DNA from: Synaphobranchus kaupii
Taxonomy: Eukaryota > Chordata > Actinopteri > Anguilliformes > Synaphobranchidae
Assembly (NCBI GenBank): GCA_029718625.1
Contig: CM056380.1
Coordinates: forward strand, 46,104,596-46,168,595
Length of the DNA stretch: 64,000 nucleotides
Direction of reading: 5' to 3'
The notes beneath the pieces were generated by a model. That model had not been told where the DNA came from. It did not search any database and saw only the letters and a program-made list of their open reading frames with translations. Position 1 is the first letter of the stretch. Each line of letters begins with the position of its first letter. The position numbers were made by a program, and so were the translations under genes. Of this stretch, positions 47,274 to 60,234 are shown piece after piece.

Positions 47274-48399
47274 CACTCCAACATAACTACCCCTAATACA
47301 GTACTGACCCCACTCCTACATAACTACCCCTAATACAGTACTGACCCCACTCCCACATAACTACCCCTAATACAGTACTGACCCCACTCCTACATAACTA
47401 CCCCTCATGCAGTACTGACCCCACTCCCACATAACTACCCCTCATACAGTACTGACCCCACTCCTACATAACTACCCCTCCTACAGTACTGACCCCACTC
47501 CTACATAACTGCCCCTAATACAGTACTGACCCCACTCCTACATAACTACCCCTCATGCAGTACTGCCCCCCCTCCCCACATAACTACCCCTCTTACAGTA
47601 TTGACCCCACTCCTACATAACTACCCCTCATACAGTACTGACCCCACTCCTACATAACTACCCCTAATACAGTACTGACCCCACTCCCACATAACTACCC
47701 CTAATACAGTACTGACCCCACTCCCACATAACTACCCCTAATACAGTACTGACCCCACTCCTACATGACTACCCCTCATACAGTACTGACCCCACTCCCA
47801 CATAACTACCCCTCATACAGTACTGACCCCACTCCTACATAACTACCCCTCATACAGTACTGACCCCACTCCCACATAACTACCCCTCATACAGTACTGA
47901 CCCCACTCCCACATAACTACCCCTCATACAGTACTGACCCCACTCCCACATAACTACCCCTAATACAGTACTGACCCCACTCCCACATAACTACCCCTCA
48001 TACAGTACTGACCCCACTCCCACATAACTACCCCTCATACAGTACTGACCCCACTCCCACATAACTACCCCTCATACAGTACTGACCCCACTCCTACATA
48101 ACTACCCCTCATACAGTACTGACCCCACTCCTACATAACTACCCTTCCTACAGTATTGACCCTACTCCTACATAACTACCCCTCATACAGTACTGACCCC
48201 ACTCCCACATAACTACCCCTCATACAGTACTGACCCCACTCCTACATAACTACCCCTCATACAGTACTGACCCCACTCCTACATAACTACCCTTCCTACA
48301 GTATTGACCCTACTCCTACATAACTACCCCTCATACAGTACTGACCCCACTCCCACATAACTACCCCTCATACAGAAAGTACCCCACTCCCACATAGTT
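47274..48399. repeat. 37-bp minisatellite
   Basis: About 30 copies of a 37-bp unit containing ACATAACTACCCCTCATACA and GTACTGACCCCACTCC. Variants alternate C/T in CTCCYACATAA and A/C in CCTMATACAG. A CTTCCTACAGTATTGACC variant recurs 148 bp (four units) apart at 48144 and 48292, showing a recent multi-unit duplication. Confidence 0.95.
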
Positions 48400-49623
48400 C
48401 CACTGATGCACCTTGCATGCCTTCCACACAAAGGGGGTGTGTTTCCCTCGGATTAAAAAGAAACAAAACCAAAAAAAATAAACCTTGCATTCTCCCATAG
48501 TCACTATAGCCACACCGCGCTCTCCCCGCTGTGCAGTCACCCGGCTTGGCTTTATCTTGGTTGCCAGGTTTCTTGGTGATTTCTACCCAGCGAGGCTTGA
48601 AATCCATTTAGCACTCCTAGACCGACCTGCAGTCCTGCCCAAAGTCAAACTTAGGCTGCAGACTTCTGATGCTGGATGCATTATGTGGTGCTCCCAGGTA
48701 TCATGCATGAACTGCTGCATGCCAGCTTTGATCTGGGGGCTTTATTGGTTGTATATGTGCCATTGCATTGTGACTCAATAGATGCTTTTGAATTATAAAT
48801 GATGTTTTCGCAACTCTCCCTCTTGCGCAACTGACCCAAGAGCATCTTTAGTCTTGATGAGCTGATGATGTATACAGAAATGATGATGTATCATCCTGTT
48901 GCTTTTTGCAATCACTGTTCCTGTTTTGAACAGACCTCAACAAACATATTCAACGAATGTCACTGATTGTGTGTAGATCTGGGTGTTGTGCGTTGGAGGT
49001 CATTTTGTTCACTTTGGAGCGTGCACTGTTGATGTAGTTTGACCAAGGCCTTGCTGTTTTGACAATACTTTCAGATTATACAGAAGTGATGTTCTACAGA
49101 ATAAATGCAGTTACTTCTGCTTGACTTTGTGGGTTTTAGTCTTGAGTCATACTAGAGGTAGGCCACTAACTGTACTGTTAGTCATGGCCAAATGGCTGTA
49201 GGAGTACCAAGTACAGATGACCTTCAGCAATGGAGGCTCAATGGAAATGTGGCCTTCGACATGTCTTCATTCAGTTTACGACTCTAAGACTCATATTCAC
49301 CCAGAACTCCCTGCCTTCTTTGTACCTCTTTCTCCATCTCAACCTCCTTCTTTCCTACTTCATCTGTGGAGGATAGGTAATGGCCTCAGCTCCTCCTTCA
49401 ACCAGAATCAATACTTTTGTTTAGAGTTTTTCCACTGAAAATGAATTTCTAATGTGTGTGTAACTGGTACTCTGGTATACACATGCCTGCTGGTGCATGT
49501 GGGCTTTTTTATTGAAGCAATATGACAAGATAAAGCACAATAGACAACAACACTACGGAGACAACAGCACAGCAAACAAACCGTTGGTTCTACAAAAATC
49601 ATTTTTCCAAATGGGTGACCTTT

Positions 49624-49636
49624 GTGTGTGTGCATG

Positions 49637-49692
<56 letters not shown>

Positions 49693-49700
49693 TGTGTGTG
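49624..49700. repeat. (GT)n/(GTGC)n microsatellite
   Basis: About 77 bp: GT repeats followed by about 11 GTGC units. Confidence 0.95.
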
Positions 49701-50062
49701 TTTTTTTGCGGGTAGATAGTACAGTTAATACGTATGTTTGTTAATGTCATTAGTCTTTCTCTCCCTCCCTCCAATGTGCTCTCTCTCTCCCCATCTCTTT
49801 TTGTTTCTCTGTACATAGACTCTAGATTCTCACCCTCTGACAAAATAAACCACCTTAGTGGACTAACAACTTAATGGAGAGAAATAGGTTATTTCCTTCG
49901 GTCCCTCTTCCATGTAAATCGAGTGCTGATTTAAAGAGTGTTATAGTGTGTTCCTGGGGGATGCTGTGCTAGCAGAGAGTCAGTGCTAACAGCCTTTTCC
50001 TGTGACTGCATATTTACATTTGAATACTCATGTTTTGTTTTGATATGACTTTACTTTCAACA

Positions 50063-50346
50063 TCAAATATAGAGCACTTGTTGAGGTTATTGATTTACCT
50101 TCCTCTGGCAAATACTGTATTTAAAATATTGATGCTAATTGTAATTGTAATTCTTTCAGAGGAAGGTTATCTACAGATTCATTGACCCCATTGTCTTCTT
50201 TACCGCACACACACACCAGGGTTTGCCATAAAATTCCGAGTTTGATCAAGAATGTCTTCCAAGAAAGCAGCTGACATGGCATCATCAACCAGCCTGTTCG
50301 TGTCCACATCAAGCCATGTTTACCATCCACAAAGAAACAGGAAGTT
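50063..50346 (+). repeat. Direct duplication, copy 1
   Basis: 284 bp starting TCAAATATAGAGCACTTG and ending CACAAAGAAACAGGAAGTT, repeated at 51375-51657 in the same orientation at very high identity. This copy has extra bases CATTGACCCCAT and a short CA run. Flanks are unrelated, and about 1.03 kb of unique DNA lies between the copies. Confidence 0.92.
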
Positions 50347-51228
50347 GTTATGGTAGACTTTCTCTGGTTTTTTTCACTCTTAGTTTCCCAATGTCTGAAT
50401 TCAGGGTTGTTCTTGAACAAGTTTGTAGGCTGTACAAATTATAGTCATGTCCAATACATAATGGTGGTAACTAATGGGTAGATATATGTGCAGCTGCTCT
50501 TGATCAGTCTCTCCTAGAGGACCATGTGATAGGTGCACCCCCTTACACCCAGTGGCTTCTTAAACAAGGTCGTCGCTCTGTATCTCAGTTACTCATATGA
50601 CATCTAAATTATTATAGCATGTAACTGACCACCTGACCACTGTGGGTGCCATACTTTACCTACAAAATAATTTCAGAAACCCTATAAGAGTTTACACATG
50701 GGAGAAGGTTGGGGAGGGAGGGTAGGCAGAACTTAGGAGGGTAGGCTCAGATTTGAAATGTTGAAATTGGAGAGGTGGACTACCTTAAACTAACGGGAAC
50801 TGCTATAAAAAAGAATAAAAACAATTGAACAATGTAAAGCAAATAATCTGTCACTGTGAACGTTTGTCATTTTCTTTTTACTTATCGGCGTCTCATGCAA
50901 ACGGCATATGGCGCACATGTCGCGCTTCGCCTGCGTGCTGTGTGCCGCTGTGCGTGGGAGATGCACGTTACAGATGTGCCCCCAGTCGTCGGAGAGTGCG
51001 CTTGCGTTGAGTGTGTTGAGACAGCAACAAGACACTTGCTGTAAAGGGTTCCAAGGACAGGTGAAATGAAGGGAATTAAACCCGGTCTGAAGGTAGAGGA
51101 ACTCTTTGTCTGTGGAGCATTGCTAAGCTGTAGGAGGAACAGAGTAGCGGCTTCCTGCCCATTGCAGACTGTGGCCTCTGCGGCAGTATTATGACATCTA
51201 AGAGATACATTTCTGTGGGATTTGTGTG

Positions 51229-51230
<2 letters not shown>

Positions 51231-51259
<29 letters not shown>
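51231..51259. repeat. (CTGT)n microsatellite
   Basis: About seven CTGT units. Confidence 0.9.
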
Positions 51260-51374
51260 GGGGACAGGGGACGAGGTAAAGGATGTTGATTACCGTGATA
51301 TCTTGGTCAATGAGAACTCCGGATTGTGAATGGCTGGGAATGTGGGAGGTAGGCTGGGCTGTTGTCAGTACCGG

Positions 51375-51657
51375 TCAAATATAGAGCACTTGTTGAGGTT
51401 ATTGATTTACCTGCTTCTGGCAAATACTGTATTTAAAATATTGATGCTAATTGTCATTCTTTCCGAGGAAGGTTATCTACAGATTCTGCTGTCTTCTTTA
51501 CCGCACACACACACACACACACACACCAGGGTTTGCCGTAAAATTCCGAGTTTGATCAAGAATTGTCTTCCGAGAAAGCAGCTGACATGGCATCATCAAC
51601 CAGCCTGTTCGTGTCCACATCAAGCCATGTTTACCATCCACAAAGAAACAGGAAGTT
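51375..51657 (+). repeat. Direct duplication, copy 2
   Basis: 283 bp matching 50063-50346. It differs by a longer (CA)n (51506-51526), loss of CATTGACCCCAT, and a few substitutions (CTTCC to CTGCTTC; CATAAAATT to CGTAAAATT). Confidence 0.92.
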
Positions 51658-52852
51658 CAGTTCTGGTCGGGGGTGGATGGGGGTGACGGTCTGGGTAGGG
51701 TGCGGCAGGGATGGGGTTGAACAGGGGGGAGCGTGTCAGAAGCAGTGGTGCTTTTGTGGCGTAAGAGGATCTGCCGTCGCCCTGCGGCTTATCCCAGGAT
51801 TTAAGTCCCTCTCTCTTTCTCTCCTCTCCTCTCTCGTTCTCTAGCTCAGATGTGTCCCCATTGCACTGTGTCTGGGGCATGTTACATAACGGCATGTGAT
51901 TTACACAACAGACCACCTGTAGCATAGGAGGCAGGACTCATGGCCTGTCCCACCAGTTGTTATAATCAGGGCTTCTGCTCCAGGAGATGTGTGATTGGTT
52001 GAGTGTTTTGCTGGCATGAAGGGTGGCGGTGATGGGTTTCTTCTTTAATACGATATACTTACTGATACGATATATCTTATAGAAATATTGTATCATGTGA
52101 GACTCAGCAGAAAAAAGTATTAAAAAAAAATTTGACATACAAGTGTCTTGGATGATAAAAACATTGCAGTGAAAATATTTTCAGAAATGTTATATATATT
52201 ATTTTTATTGATAGTCCCTTGCAGTGTACATGTCAGCATGATAGAATATATGGTGGTTCTAGAGACTAAGACCTGCCCTACAGGGGACAAAAATTAATTG
52301 CCGGGTGTCAGGAAATATATAATGATATTTTCATACGTACATATCATGTTTTGATGAATAAGAACATTGAATTATTGGGCAAACATACCCTTTCACACTG
52401 TAGTGAGATGGTCAGATTTAATGGTATTTAATGGTGTGTACATGTTTGTGCACAGTGGAGGCTGGCTCACCAGTAGTACAGCAAGGCTTTATGAAACCCT
52501 ACATGAGTGGAACTGTAATTTGCTTGCTGAAACTTATGATATCTCACATAATATGAGCATATGAACAGATGGGGAAAGTTCATTGACTTTGGGAGTGGGG
52601 TCAATGCAGTAATGGAGGTCGTTTAGAGCAAGTTCTTTTGAGTTTTGATTGGCTCAGACAAATCATTGACAGCTCATTGTAGCTCCATTCATTATGAGGT
52701 CATGAAACCAGAGTGCAAAGAGCCCAGCTGTAGTGACCAGCCCATTACCAGGGGTTAAACTGTCAGGTTGTCTGGTCTGATCCCTGCCTGTTAGACTGAG
52801 CAAGTTTCCATCAGCTGAGCCACACAACCGCTGGGGCTAATGCACTCTACTT

Positions 52853-52960
<108 letters not shown>

Positions 52961-53280
52961 AGATGGCTTTTATGCTGGACAATAGGTCCTTTTTTTAATC
53001 ACATCAGTCCCGTCGGCATGTCTAAATATGTGATTTTCATTAGGCGCTTTAATACGCTTGGCTTGACGGACGATGCTCGAAATTGAGCCGCCGTGACCGC
53101 CGTCACCTGAGGCGCACCCGTTAGAGGTTCCTGTCTCCGTTATCCAGGGTACAAACGAGCGCGGGAACCCGCCGCCTCGGAGCAGAACGCGGAGCGGCCC
53201 CTCGCGGCCCCCAGTCTCCTCCGCCGCCCGACTGTGGCGGAAAACAATCAACCTCTCTGCGCAAAAATAAATCCAACAGA
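52961..53280. promoter_or_regulatory. Candidate conserved non-coding element
   Basis: Complex, non-repetitive sequence with homeobox-type cores (TTTTTTAATCACATC, TTCATTAGGCGCTTTAAT) and CpGs, sandwiched between a CT microsatellite and a poly-T run. Judged by eye only. Confidence 0.25.
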
Positions 53281-53562
53281 AAATCCTTTTTTTTTTTTTT
53301 TTAAAAACAGTTGAATGTTGGCGGGGTAAATAGTGACATAATTAGCGGGAGGGTTGTGCGTTCGGGCTGAAGGGAGGAGGAGGCCTGTAAGTGTCACTCA
53401 GTCGCGTCTGTAAGGCCCCCAGTCTGTTCTCTGAACTCTCGTTGTTCATCTGGTGAAAATAAGAGACCCCGTGAAAGGAGTCCTTTATGTGCCCAATTCT
53501 ATCTGAGAGGGCGTCCTAGAGTCTTGTCTCTGTTCTCCTTTCTCCCTCCCTCTCCTCCGCGC

Positions 53563-53588
53563 TCTCTCTCTCTCTCTCTCTCTCTCTG
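53563..53588. repeat. (CT)n microsatellite
   Basis: About 26 bp of CT repeats. Confidence 0.85.
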
Positions 53589-54380
53589 CTCCTTTCCCCA
53601 TGTTCTGCCTCTCTCCCTCTGATATTATATTTTAATTTATAGTCAATACCCATGATATTATTATTCTTTTCATATATAGGTCTTCCCCCTCACATGCCTC
53701 TTGTTCCATTACTAATCGGGTACAGTACGCCCTCGTATTCTCAGGCTATTTTAAGACATTGCCGAACTCTAATTCTGCTCTGTCGCCATGCACCCAGGTT
53801 CAAGTCCGGTGCTGTCCGTCCTCGCCGAGAATGGGCCGAGACAGAGCCGTGGCGGGCACTTAGGCCGGCCGTCAGCCAATCAGGAAGTGCCTCTGGCGGG
53901 TGAGATCATCTCTCCAGACGGGCGCTGAGGTGTTGTGGAAGCTCTGGGGATTTAATGGACAGAAGTCCCAGTGGTCGGAGTGATTAATGGGAATTGGGAC
54001 GTTTCGTGGAAAACGTGCTCCTGAGGACAGTGCTGTCTCTGTGTTTTTACGCTGAGTGAGTGTACGTGTGAGAGGCCATGAGTCCTGCCTTCTGTGCTGG
54101 CTTTGCGGTGAAGAAAGCCCTCCTCCTCCTCCTCCTCCTCCCGGAGAAAAAACGCGGTGCCTTCCTCCCCTCTCTTTCGAGCGGAGAGTGCAGATTAGAA
54201 TCACATTCCTGGATTTCCCTGGGTGAGAGAATTCCCAGAGCTTGGGGTGGAATGGTCGGTTAGCTGGGCCGCCTCCCTTTCTCCCTCCCCTGGCTGGGGA
54301 TACGCTCCACTGCACTATGGGGATCGGCTCAGAAGACTGCGAGGACTTCAGAGCAGAGCCAGGAGCTCAGAGAATGGCCT

Positions 54381-54674
54381 GGGGTGCATCCCAATATTCT
54401 TCACTCCTCACCTCCTTTCCTCACTCATATCCTCCACTCCGCTATGCAAAACAGCCTGTATGTTTCAAGTACAAGTAGTTGCATGTACAGTATACAATGT
54501 ACCTGACATTGCGGTTTGCATTGAGACTAATTAATATGTAACCATCAACATGTAATTGATATGTAATCAGCAACATTAGATTAGGATACAAAGATCGGCT
54601 TCCGGGGCACGGAGGAGAGGAGGTGGTAGTGAGAAGAAAGGAGGATGCATTTTTCAAGTATTGGGACGCACCCC
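54381..54674 (+). mobile_element. MITE (family copy 2)
   Basis: 294 bp with ends GGGGTGCATCCCAATATTC and TATTGGGACGCACCCC. Internal blocks (TGACATTGCGGTTTGCA, ACTAATTAATATGTAACCAT) match the reverse complement of 34491-34790, so both belong to one family. Non-coding. Confidence 0.82.
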
Positions 54675-55030
54675 TGGAGCTCAGAGCTGTGGTTCCAGAC
54701 CCCGTTCCTCAGACACCGTTACATGAGGTTGTCCTCCTCGTGGTTCTCATCTGTCTCTCTTTTCATTTTCAGTTCAGGCCTTCTCCCAGTGAATCTACAG
54801 TCTAAGGCCACCCTAATCAGCCTAAGGCCACACTAACCAGCACAGCATGGTTCACGCTTGTGTGACATCTCATCGCTGGGGGACAGGGACATAGTTCAAT
54901 TCTTCTTTCCTGCTTTCCTGCTCTGCGTCCTCCATATCCCTTCATTAAACACTTTCATTAATTAGTCGTTCCTTTTTCTTCACTTGTGCATCCCTTACAC
55001 TTTCCCCTCTCCTTCACTCTCTCAAATCCA

Positions 55031-55034
<4 letters not shown>

Positions 55035-55087
<53 letters not shown>

Positions 55088-55089
55088 TC

Positions 55090-55137
<48 letters not shown>
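55035..55137. repeat. (CT)n microsatellite
   Basis: About 103 bp of CT repeats with a few CTGT and CCT interruptions. Confidence 0.95.
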
Positions 55138-55142
<5 letters not shown>

Positions 55143-55618
55143 CCTGGTTAATGCCATGTGAGGGAATGAATCTGCAGTGCTGAATCTGGGCTCTCCCTGC
55201 ACGCCCGCGCAGGTCAGTTTGCACTGAGTTTTTTGTGGGTTGTCTGGTTGCGTAACTTTTTTTTCCCGCTGTGCGCTGGGGCTGCCGTGGTGCACTCCGG
55301 GACAGGCTGGTCAATGTCACTCCTGCGTAGCGCAGTGCCAGCGGGCGTTCACTTTGCCACCGATGCTGGTGATAATACACAATACGCTCTGTGTTCTCCC
55401 AGTACAACTCCAACCTCCGCGTCTCTCTCCCTCCCTCAATATCTTTCTGTATATAACAGGGATAAACATTCTCTCCCTGTTCTGAGAGAGAGAGAGACGT
55501 TCATGCGAGCACTCTGCTTTCAAGGACTCTTCAGAGTGTCCCAGTGGCTCTGTATTAACAAGTGACTGATGGATAGGGCAGCAGGTCTTTCCTCTTGTCT
55601 CAGGGGGCCTGCAGCAGG

Positions 55619-56398
55619 GCACTGCTGTATGCAGTGACTCCGCCCCTCTGTCTAAGGCACTGTGTGCTGTGACTCCGCCCCTCTGTCTAAGGCACTGTAT
55701 GCTGTGACTCTGCCCCTCTGTCTAAGGCACTGCTGTATGCAGTGACTCCGCCCCTCTGTCTAAGGCACTGTGTGCTGTGACTCCGCCCCTCTGTCTAAGG
55801 CACTGTGTGCTGTGACTCCGCCCCTCTGTCTAAGGCACTGTGTGCTGTGACTCCGCCCCTCTGTCTAAGGCACTATGTGCTGTGAACCTGCCCCTCTGTC
55901 TAAGGCACTGTGTGCTGTGACTCCGCCCCTCTGTCTAAGGCACTGTGTGCTGTGACTCCGCCCCTCTGTCTAAGGCACTGTATGCTGTGACTCCGCCCCT
56001 CTGTCTAAGGCACTGTATGCTGTGACTCCACCCCTCTGTCTAAGGCACTGTGTGCTGTGACTCCGCCCCTCTATCTAAGGCACTGTGTGCTGTGACTCCG
56101 CCCCTCTGTCTAAGGCACTGTGTGCTGTGACTCCGCCCCTCTGTCTAAGGCACTGTGTGCTGTGACTCCGCCCCTCTGTCTAAGGCACTGTGTGCTCTGA
56201 CTCCGCCCCTCTGTCTAAGGCACTGTATGCTGTGACTCCGCCCCTCTGTCTAAGGCACTGTGTGCTGTGGCTCCGCCCCTCTGTCTAAGGCACTGTGTGC
56301 TGTGACTCCGCCCCTCTGTCTAAGACACTGCTATGTGCTGTGAACCCGCCCCTCTGTCTAAGACACTGCTATGTGCTGTGACTCCGCCCCTCTGTCTA
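55619..56398. repeat. 35-bp minisatellite with a GC box in each unit
   Basis: About 22 copies of a 35-bp unit containing CACTGTGTGCTGTGACTCC and GCCCCTCTGTCTAAGG. Nearly every unit holds CTCCGCCCC, the reverse of a GGGGCGGAG GC box. Some units carry small insertions (CTGCTATGTGC) or a changed box (CACCCCTC, CCTGCCCC). Confidence 0.95.
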
Positions 56399-56480
56399 CA
56401 CAAGCTCACATCACACAGAGAAACTGTGCACATCTATGATTCATGATAAACCATACATCCTGTGCACCTTCCCACCTGTG

Positions 56481-56481
56481 A

Positions 56482-56521
<40 letters not shown>
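56481..56521. repeat. (ATT)n microsatellite
   Basis: About 13 ATT units. A further (AAT)n run follows at 56564-56580. Confidence 0.92.
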
Positions 56522-56690
56522 GTATTGCTGTTGTTGCTGCTGTTAATAGTTTTGATACTACTACTAATAATAATAATAACAATATTAATATTAATTTATA
56601 AAGCATTTTTCATAGAAGACCTGAAAGTGCATCCTCAGGAATAAAACAACCTTTAAACTTTTGATGCTGGGTCATTCTCCTTCAGTCAGG

Positions 56691-57370
56691 AAGAATCATG
56701 GGAGTGGAGGTAGAGTTATAAGGGGGGTCACAGAATCATGGGATTGGAGTAGAGTTATAAGGGGGGTCACAGAATCATGGGATTGGAGTAGAGTTATAGG
56801 GGGGTTACAGAATCATGGGATTGGAGTAGAGTTATAGGGGGGTTACAGAATCATGGGATTGGAGTAGAGTTATAGGGGGGTTACAGAATCATGGGAGTGG
56901 AGGTAGAGTTATAGGGGGGTTACAGAATCATGGGATTGGAGTAGAGTTATAGGGGGGTCACAGAATCATGGGAGTAGAGTTATAGGGGGGTTACAGAATC
57001 ATGAGAGTAGAGTTATAGGGGGGGTCACAGAATCATGGGAGTGGAGGTAGAGTTATAGGGGGGTTACAGAATCATGGGATTGGAGTAGAGTTATAGGGGG
57101 GTTACAGAATCATGGGATTGGAGTAGAGTTATAGGGGGGTCACAGAATCATGGGATTGGAGTAGAGTCATAGGGGGGTTACAGAATCATGGGATTGGAGT
57201 AGAGTTATAGGGGGGTCACAGAATCATGGGATTGGAGTAGAGTTATAGGGGGGGTTACAGAATCATGGGAGTGGAGGTAGAGTTATAGGGGGGTTACAGA
57301 ATCATGAGAGTAGAGTTATAGGGGGGTTACAGAATCATGGGAGTGGAGGTAGAGTTATAGGGCAGTTACA
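56691..57370. repeat. 38-bp minisatellite
   Basis: About 18-20 copies of a 38-bp unit containing ACAGAATCATGGGATTGGAG and TAGAGTTATAGGGGGGT. Some units are about 9 bp shorter (ATCATGGGAGTAGAG, lacking one GGAG segment), others have GAGTGGAGGTAGAG. Confidence 0.95.
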
Positions 57371-57399
57371 GTTACAGGGTGTTATGTTCTACATAGTAA

Positions 57400-57990
57400 G
57401 TGTGCATCACATGGTTCATACAGGCCTGCAAGAGGCAGCTGGGTATCTGCGGTGTCTTGCTGGGGTTGACGGTTTGGTATAATTCAGTATGAGGCTGCGG
57501 CTCCTCAGCGAACAGCACACGCCTGTAAAAACAGCGCGGGACAAACCCGATTACTAATCAGGTGGATAATGGGGGGCCGGTCTTTCGCATTTTATCCCGG
57601 GTGTTCATTTCCAAGGGTGTCTGCGATATATGAAGTCATAAAGCATTTTAATTCTCCTCATTTTCCTAAAAGGCACGTGTACCCGGTGTTGGTGGGGCGG
57701 GGTTGTGCGGGCGGGGTTTTGCGGGTTGGGGGTAATTGTTAAGAATGCTTTCCCTTCAGAAGTGCACGTGCCAAACAGCACCCCCCAGCCAGGGAGACGC
57801 GCGCGGCCGTCGGAGTGATGGGATTTATCCGCTCCACCTGAGAGCTGGAGCCGCATGAAGCCGAGGCGACGGAATTGAATTAAGAGAAGCAATTTAATTT
57901 CCCCCCTGCGTTTACACGTGGAAACCGTGCGGTGCGGAGGTGAACACTCGTGTTCGGCTCAGCGGTCGGGTCAGCAGAGCGCTGCGGCAT
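57400..57990. promoter_or_regulatory. Candidate regulatory / conserved non-coding stretch
   Basis: Low-repeat sequence with GC boxes (GGTGGGGCGGGGTT near 57692), E-box-like CACGTG (57765-57770) and AT-rich homeobox-like motifs (AATTGAATTAAG, AATTTAATTT near 57875-57900). No gene recognised. Judged by eye only. Confidence 0.25.
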
Positions 57991-60234
57991 TGCCGTAGCT
58001 TCACCTCAGCTGGGGGGTGAGCCGGGGAGATCGAAGCGCTCACATCTGATGGGGTCGGGGTATTGACCCTTGGTGCTGGAGCCAGGTTTCTGAGTGCTCT
58101 TTCTTACTTAAGGTCCTTACGATGTGCCTAGTCACCCGTCTCCTTAGAGCACCTTCTAAAAGCAGTGGGACACATCACTAACCAAATCAATGGCCCCTTA
58201 TTGCAGAGGTCATGGCCTCTCAACCACAAGCAAGATGCACTCGCTCTGACCAGATTAATATTGCTTTACTTGCACTGCTCTTTCTCTGTCTCAATCCCTC
58301 TCTCTCTTTATGTTTCAAATGCGCAATCATAACTTCAATGCATGTGACCGAACTCATGAAATAACCCCCCTGCTCTTTCAAATTCAAATGCCACGATCAG
58401 AGGGATCTTATTTTTGAATGCGTCTTATAGAATGCAGTGTACATTTTATAGCCCTACGCCATTTCAAAATGGAGGTGCTGTCCAAGCACAGCTAGCTGGC
58501 TGGGAAGGAGCTGTACTGAGCCTTTGGTAAGTCCAGCAGAATTTTGCATCTCAGTGCTCCAGCCTGCATTGGTGCTCGCAGCCCCGAGGGGAGGATGGAG
58601 ACCGGCTCTGCACAAAAACAGTGTGCTACGGCAGAGATTCCCCCACCATCTGCTGGCTGACAGCGAGGGGTTTAGTGCCTCCTGTCCGCCCTGAAAATCG
58701 CACCACGACGCTGGTCGAGGTCAGCTCGTCATCAGGGTGGGGCGGTTCTGGTGGAGGCGTTGCGTAACCACACACACCCCCCCGTTTCCGATATCCGGCG
58801 CTCTGCACTTTAAGTAATGCCGCGGATACAGAAGACCATAGAAAGCAAAGCTTTGTAGAAATTGTAGCTTTGATAGCCAGCCAGGCAGCTATGACCCGAT
58901 CGCCAAAGACACTGCCGCCCTACAGGTGGAGGTAACAGTTACAGGCGCACATACCCCGGGCTCCGGCGCGTGGTGCAGTCCGAGCCGTGCCCCATCCGTA
59001 GTGTCACTGTGACACGCGCGTGCACATATGAAACACATGCGTGCACATATGAAACACATGCGTGCACACAAACGCGGACGTACCAGGACACCTGGCCCTC
59101 TTGTGCGCTCTGTCCAATGTGGCGTTCTCTGTCATGAGCACCGCGCTGCCACAGGGAATTTATCGAGAGTCTTTTTGTTGTGGAGAATTTTGGGACCTCG
59201 CGCGAAAAAGCAAAAAAAGGTAGTCTATCATCGCAGTGAACTAAGAGAGCGAGGGAGAGAAAGAAAGAGAGAGAGAGAGGGAACAGAGAGTTCTCTGAAA
59301 CGTTTGCTGTATTTAATCTGTCAGTCTGTATAAATCACCACTGGGAGAGGAGAATGAAGGGTCCGTAGCAGGTAGATAAACAGCCTGTCTGGAAGTGAGC
59401 TCAGCACTTGGGGGTTGTTCTGTGGGCTGTCAGCACAACCAAGTCTGTCCCTCTCCACACTAATGGAGTGGTGGGGTGGGGTGGCAGGGGGTGGAGGGGG
59501 GGTCTGCAGAGCATGAGACGGGAGAGAGAGAGAGAGAGAGAGCTGGGAGAGAGGGAGAGGGACTGTCCCTTCTGTTGCTCAGTGCGGCCTCGCTGGCTCG
59601 GGTGCGAGCTGAGCGTTGGCGGCAGAAGCCGAGGCTGGGTCGTCTCTCCTGTCAGGGCCCCCGGCATCGCGGACCATGTCCCATGATTCCACCGGGGTAG
59701 CGCCTGGCCTTGCTGCAGGGTCTGTTTGTCTGTTTTTCTCTCTGTTTCAAACACCAAAGGCCCTAGTGTGCATGCTGTGTTCTCTAGAATATCATTTGAG
59801 CTATTATTTGGAAAGTTTTTGTTCCTTTATAGATTTGTTCATTTGGAGCCTACATTATTCTTTCAGAATGTTTATGCACCTGTCTTTAAGGGGGTTGGGG
59901 CTTGTCCTTTGCTTTGGTTATACCTTCTTATTTACACCGATTTTGACCTATGTTTGGTGAAACATTGAATGTGCTGTTGCAGCTTGGATGAGAAACGTAT
60001 TGGTTTATACTTGGTTCTCACAGTGTCTGTAAGGAGTATCCTTTTATAGTATCCTTGGGACACTATGAAGGTGTCTAACAGTGCACGTGTTTGGCAACAT
60101 TCTGATGGATTCTCTCTTTTTCCCAGTCATATGTGTGTGTAACTGTAAGCCCATTTGACCCACAGGCTGCTCAAGAATCATATAGAAACTGTCTCCAGCC
60201 CTTACTACTAAAAGAATCCTACCTCTTAGACATA

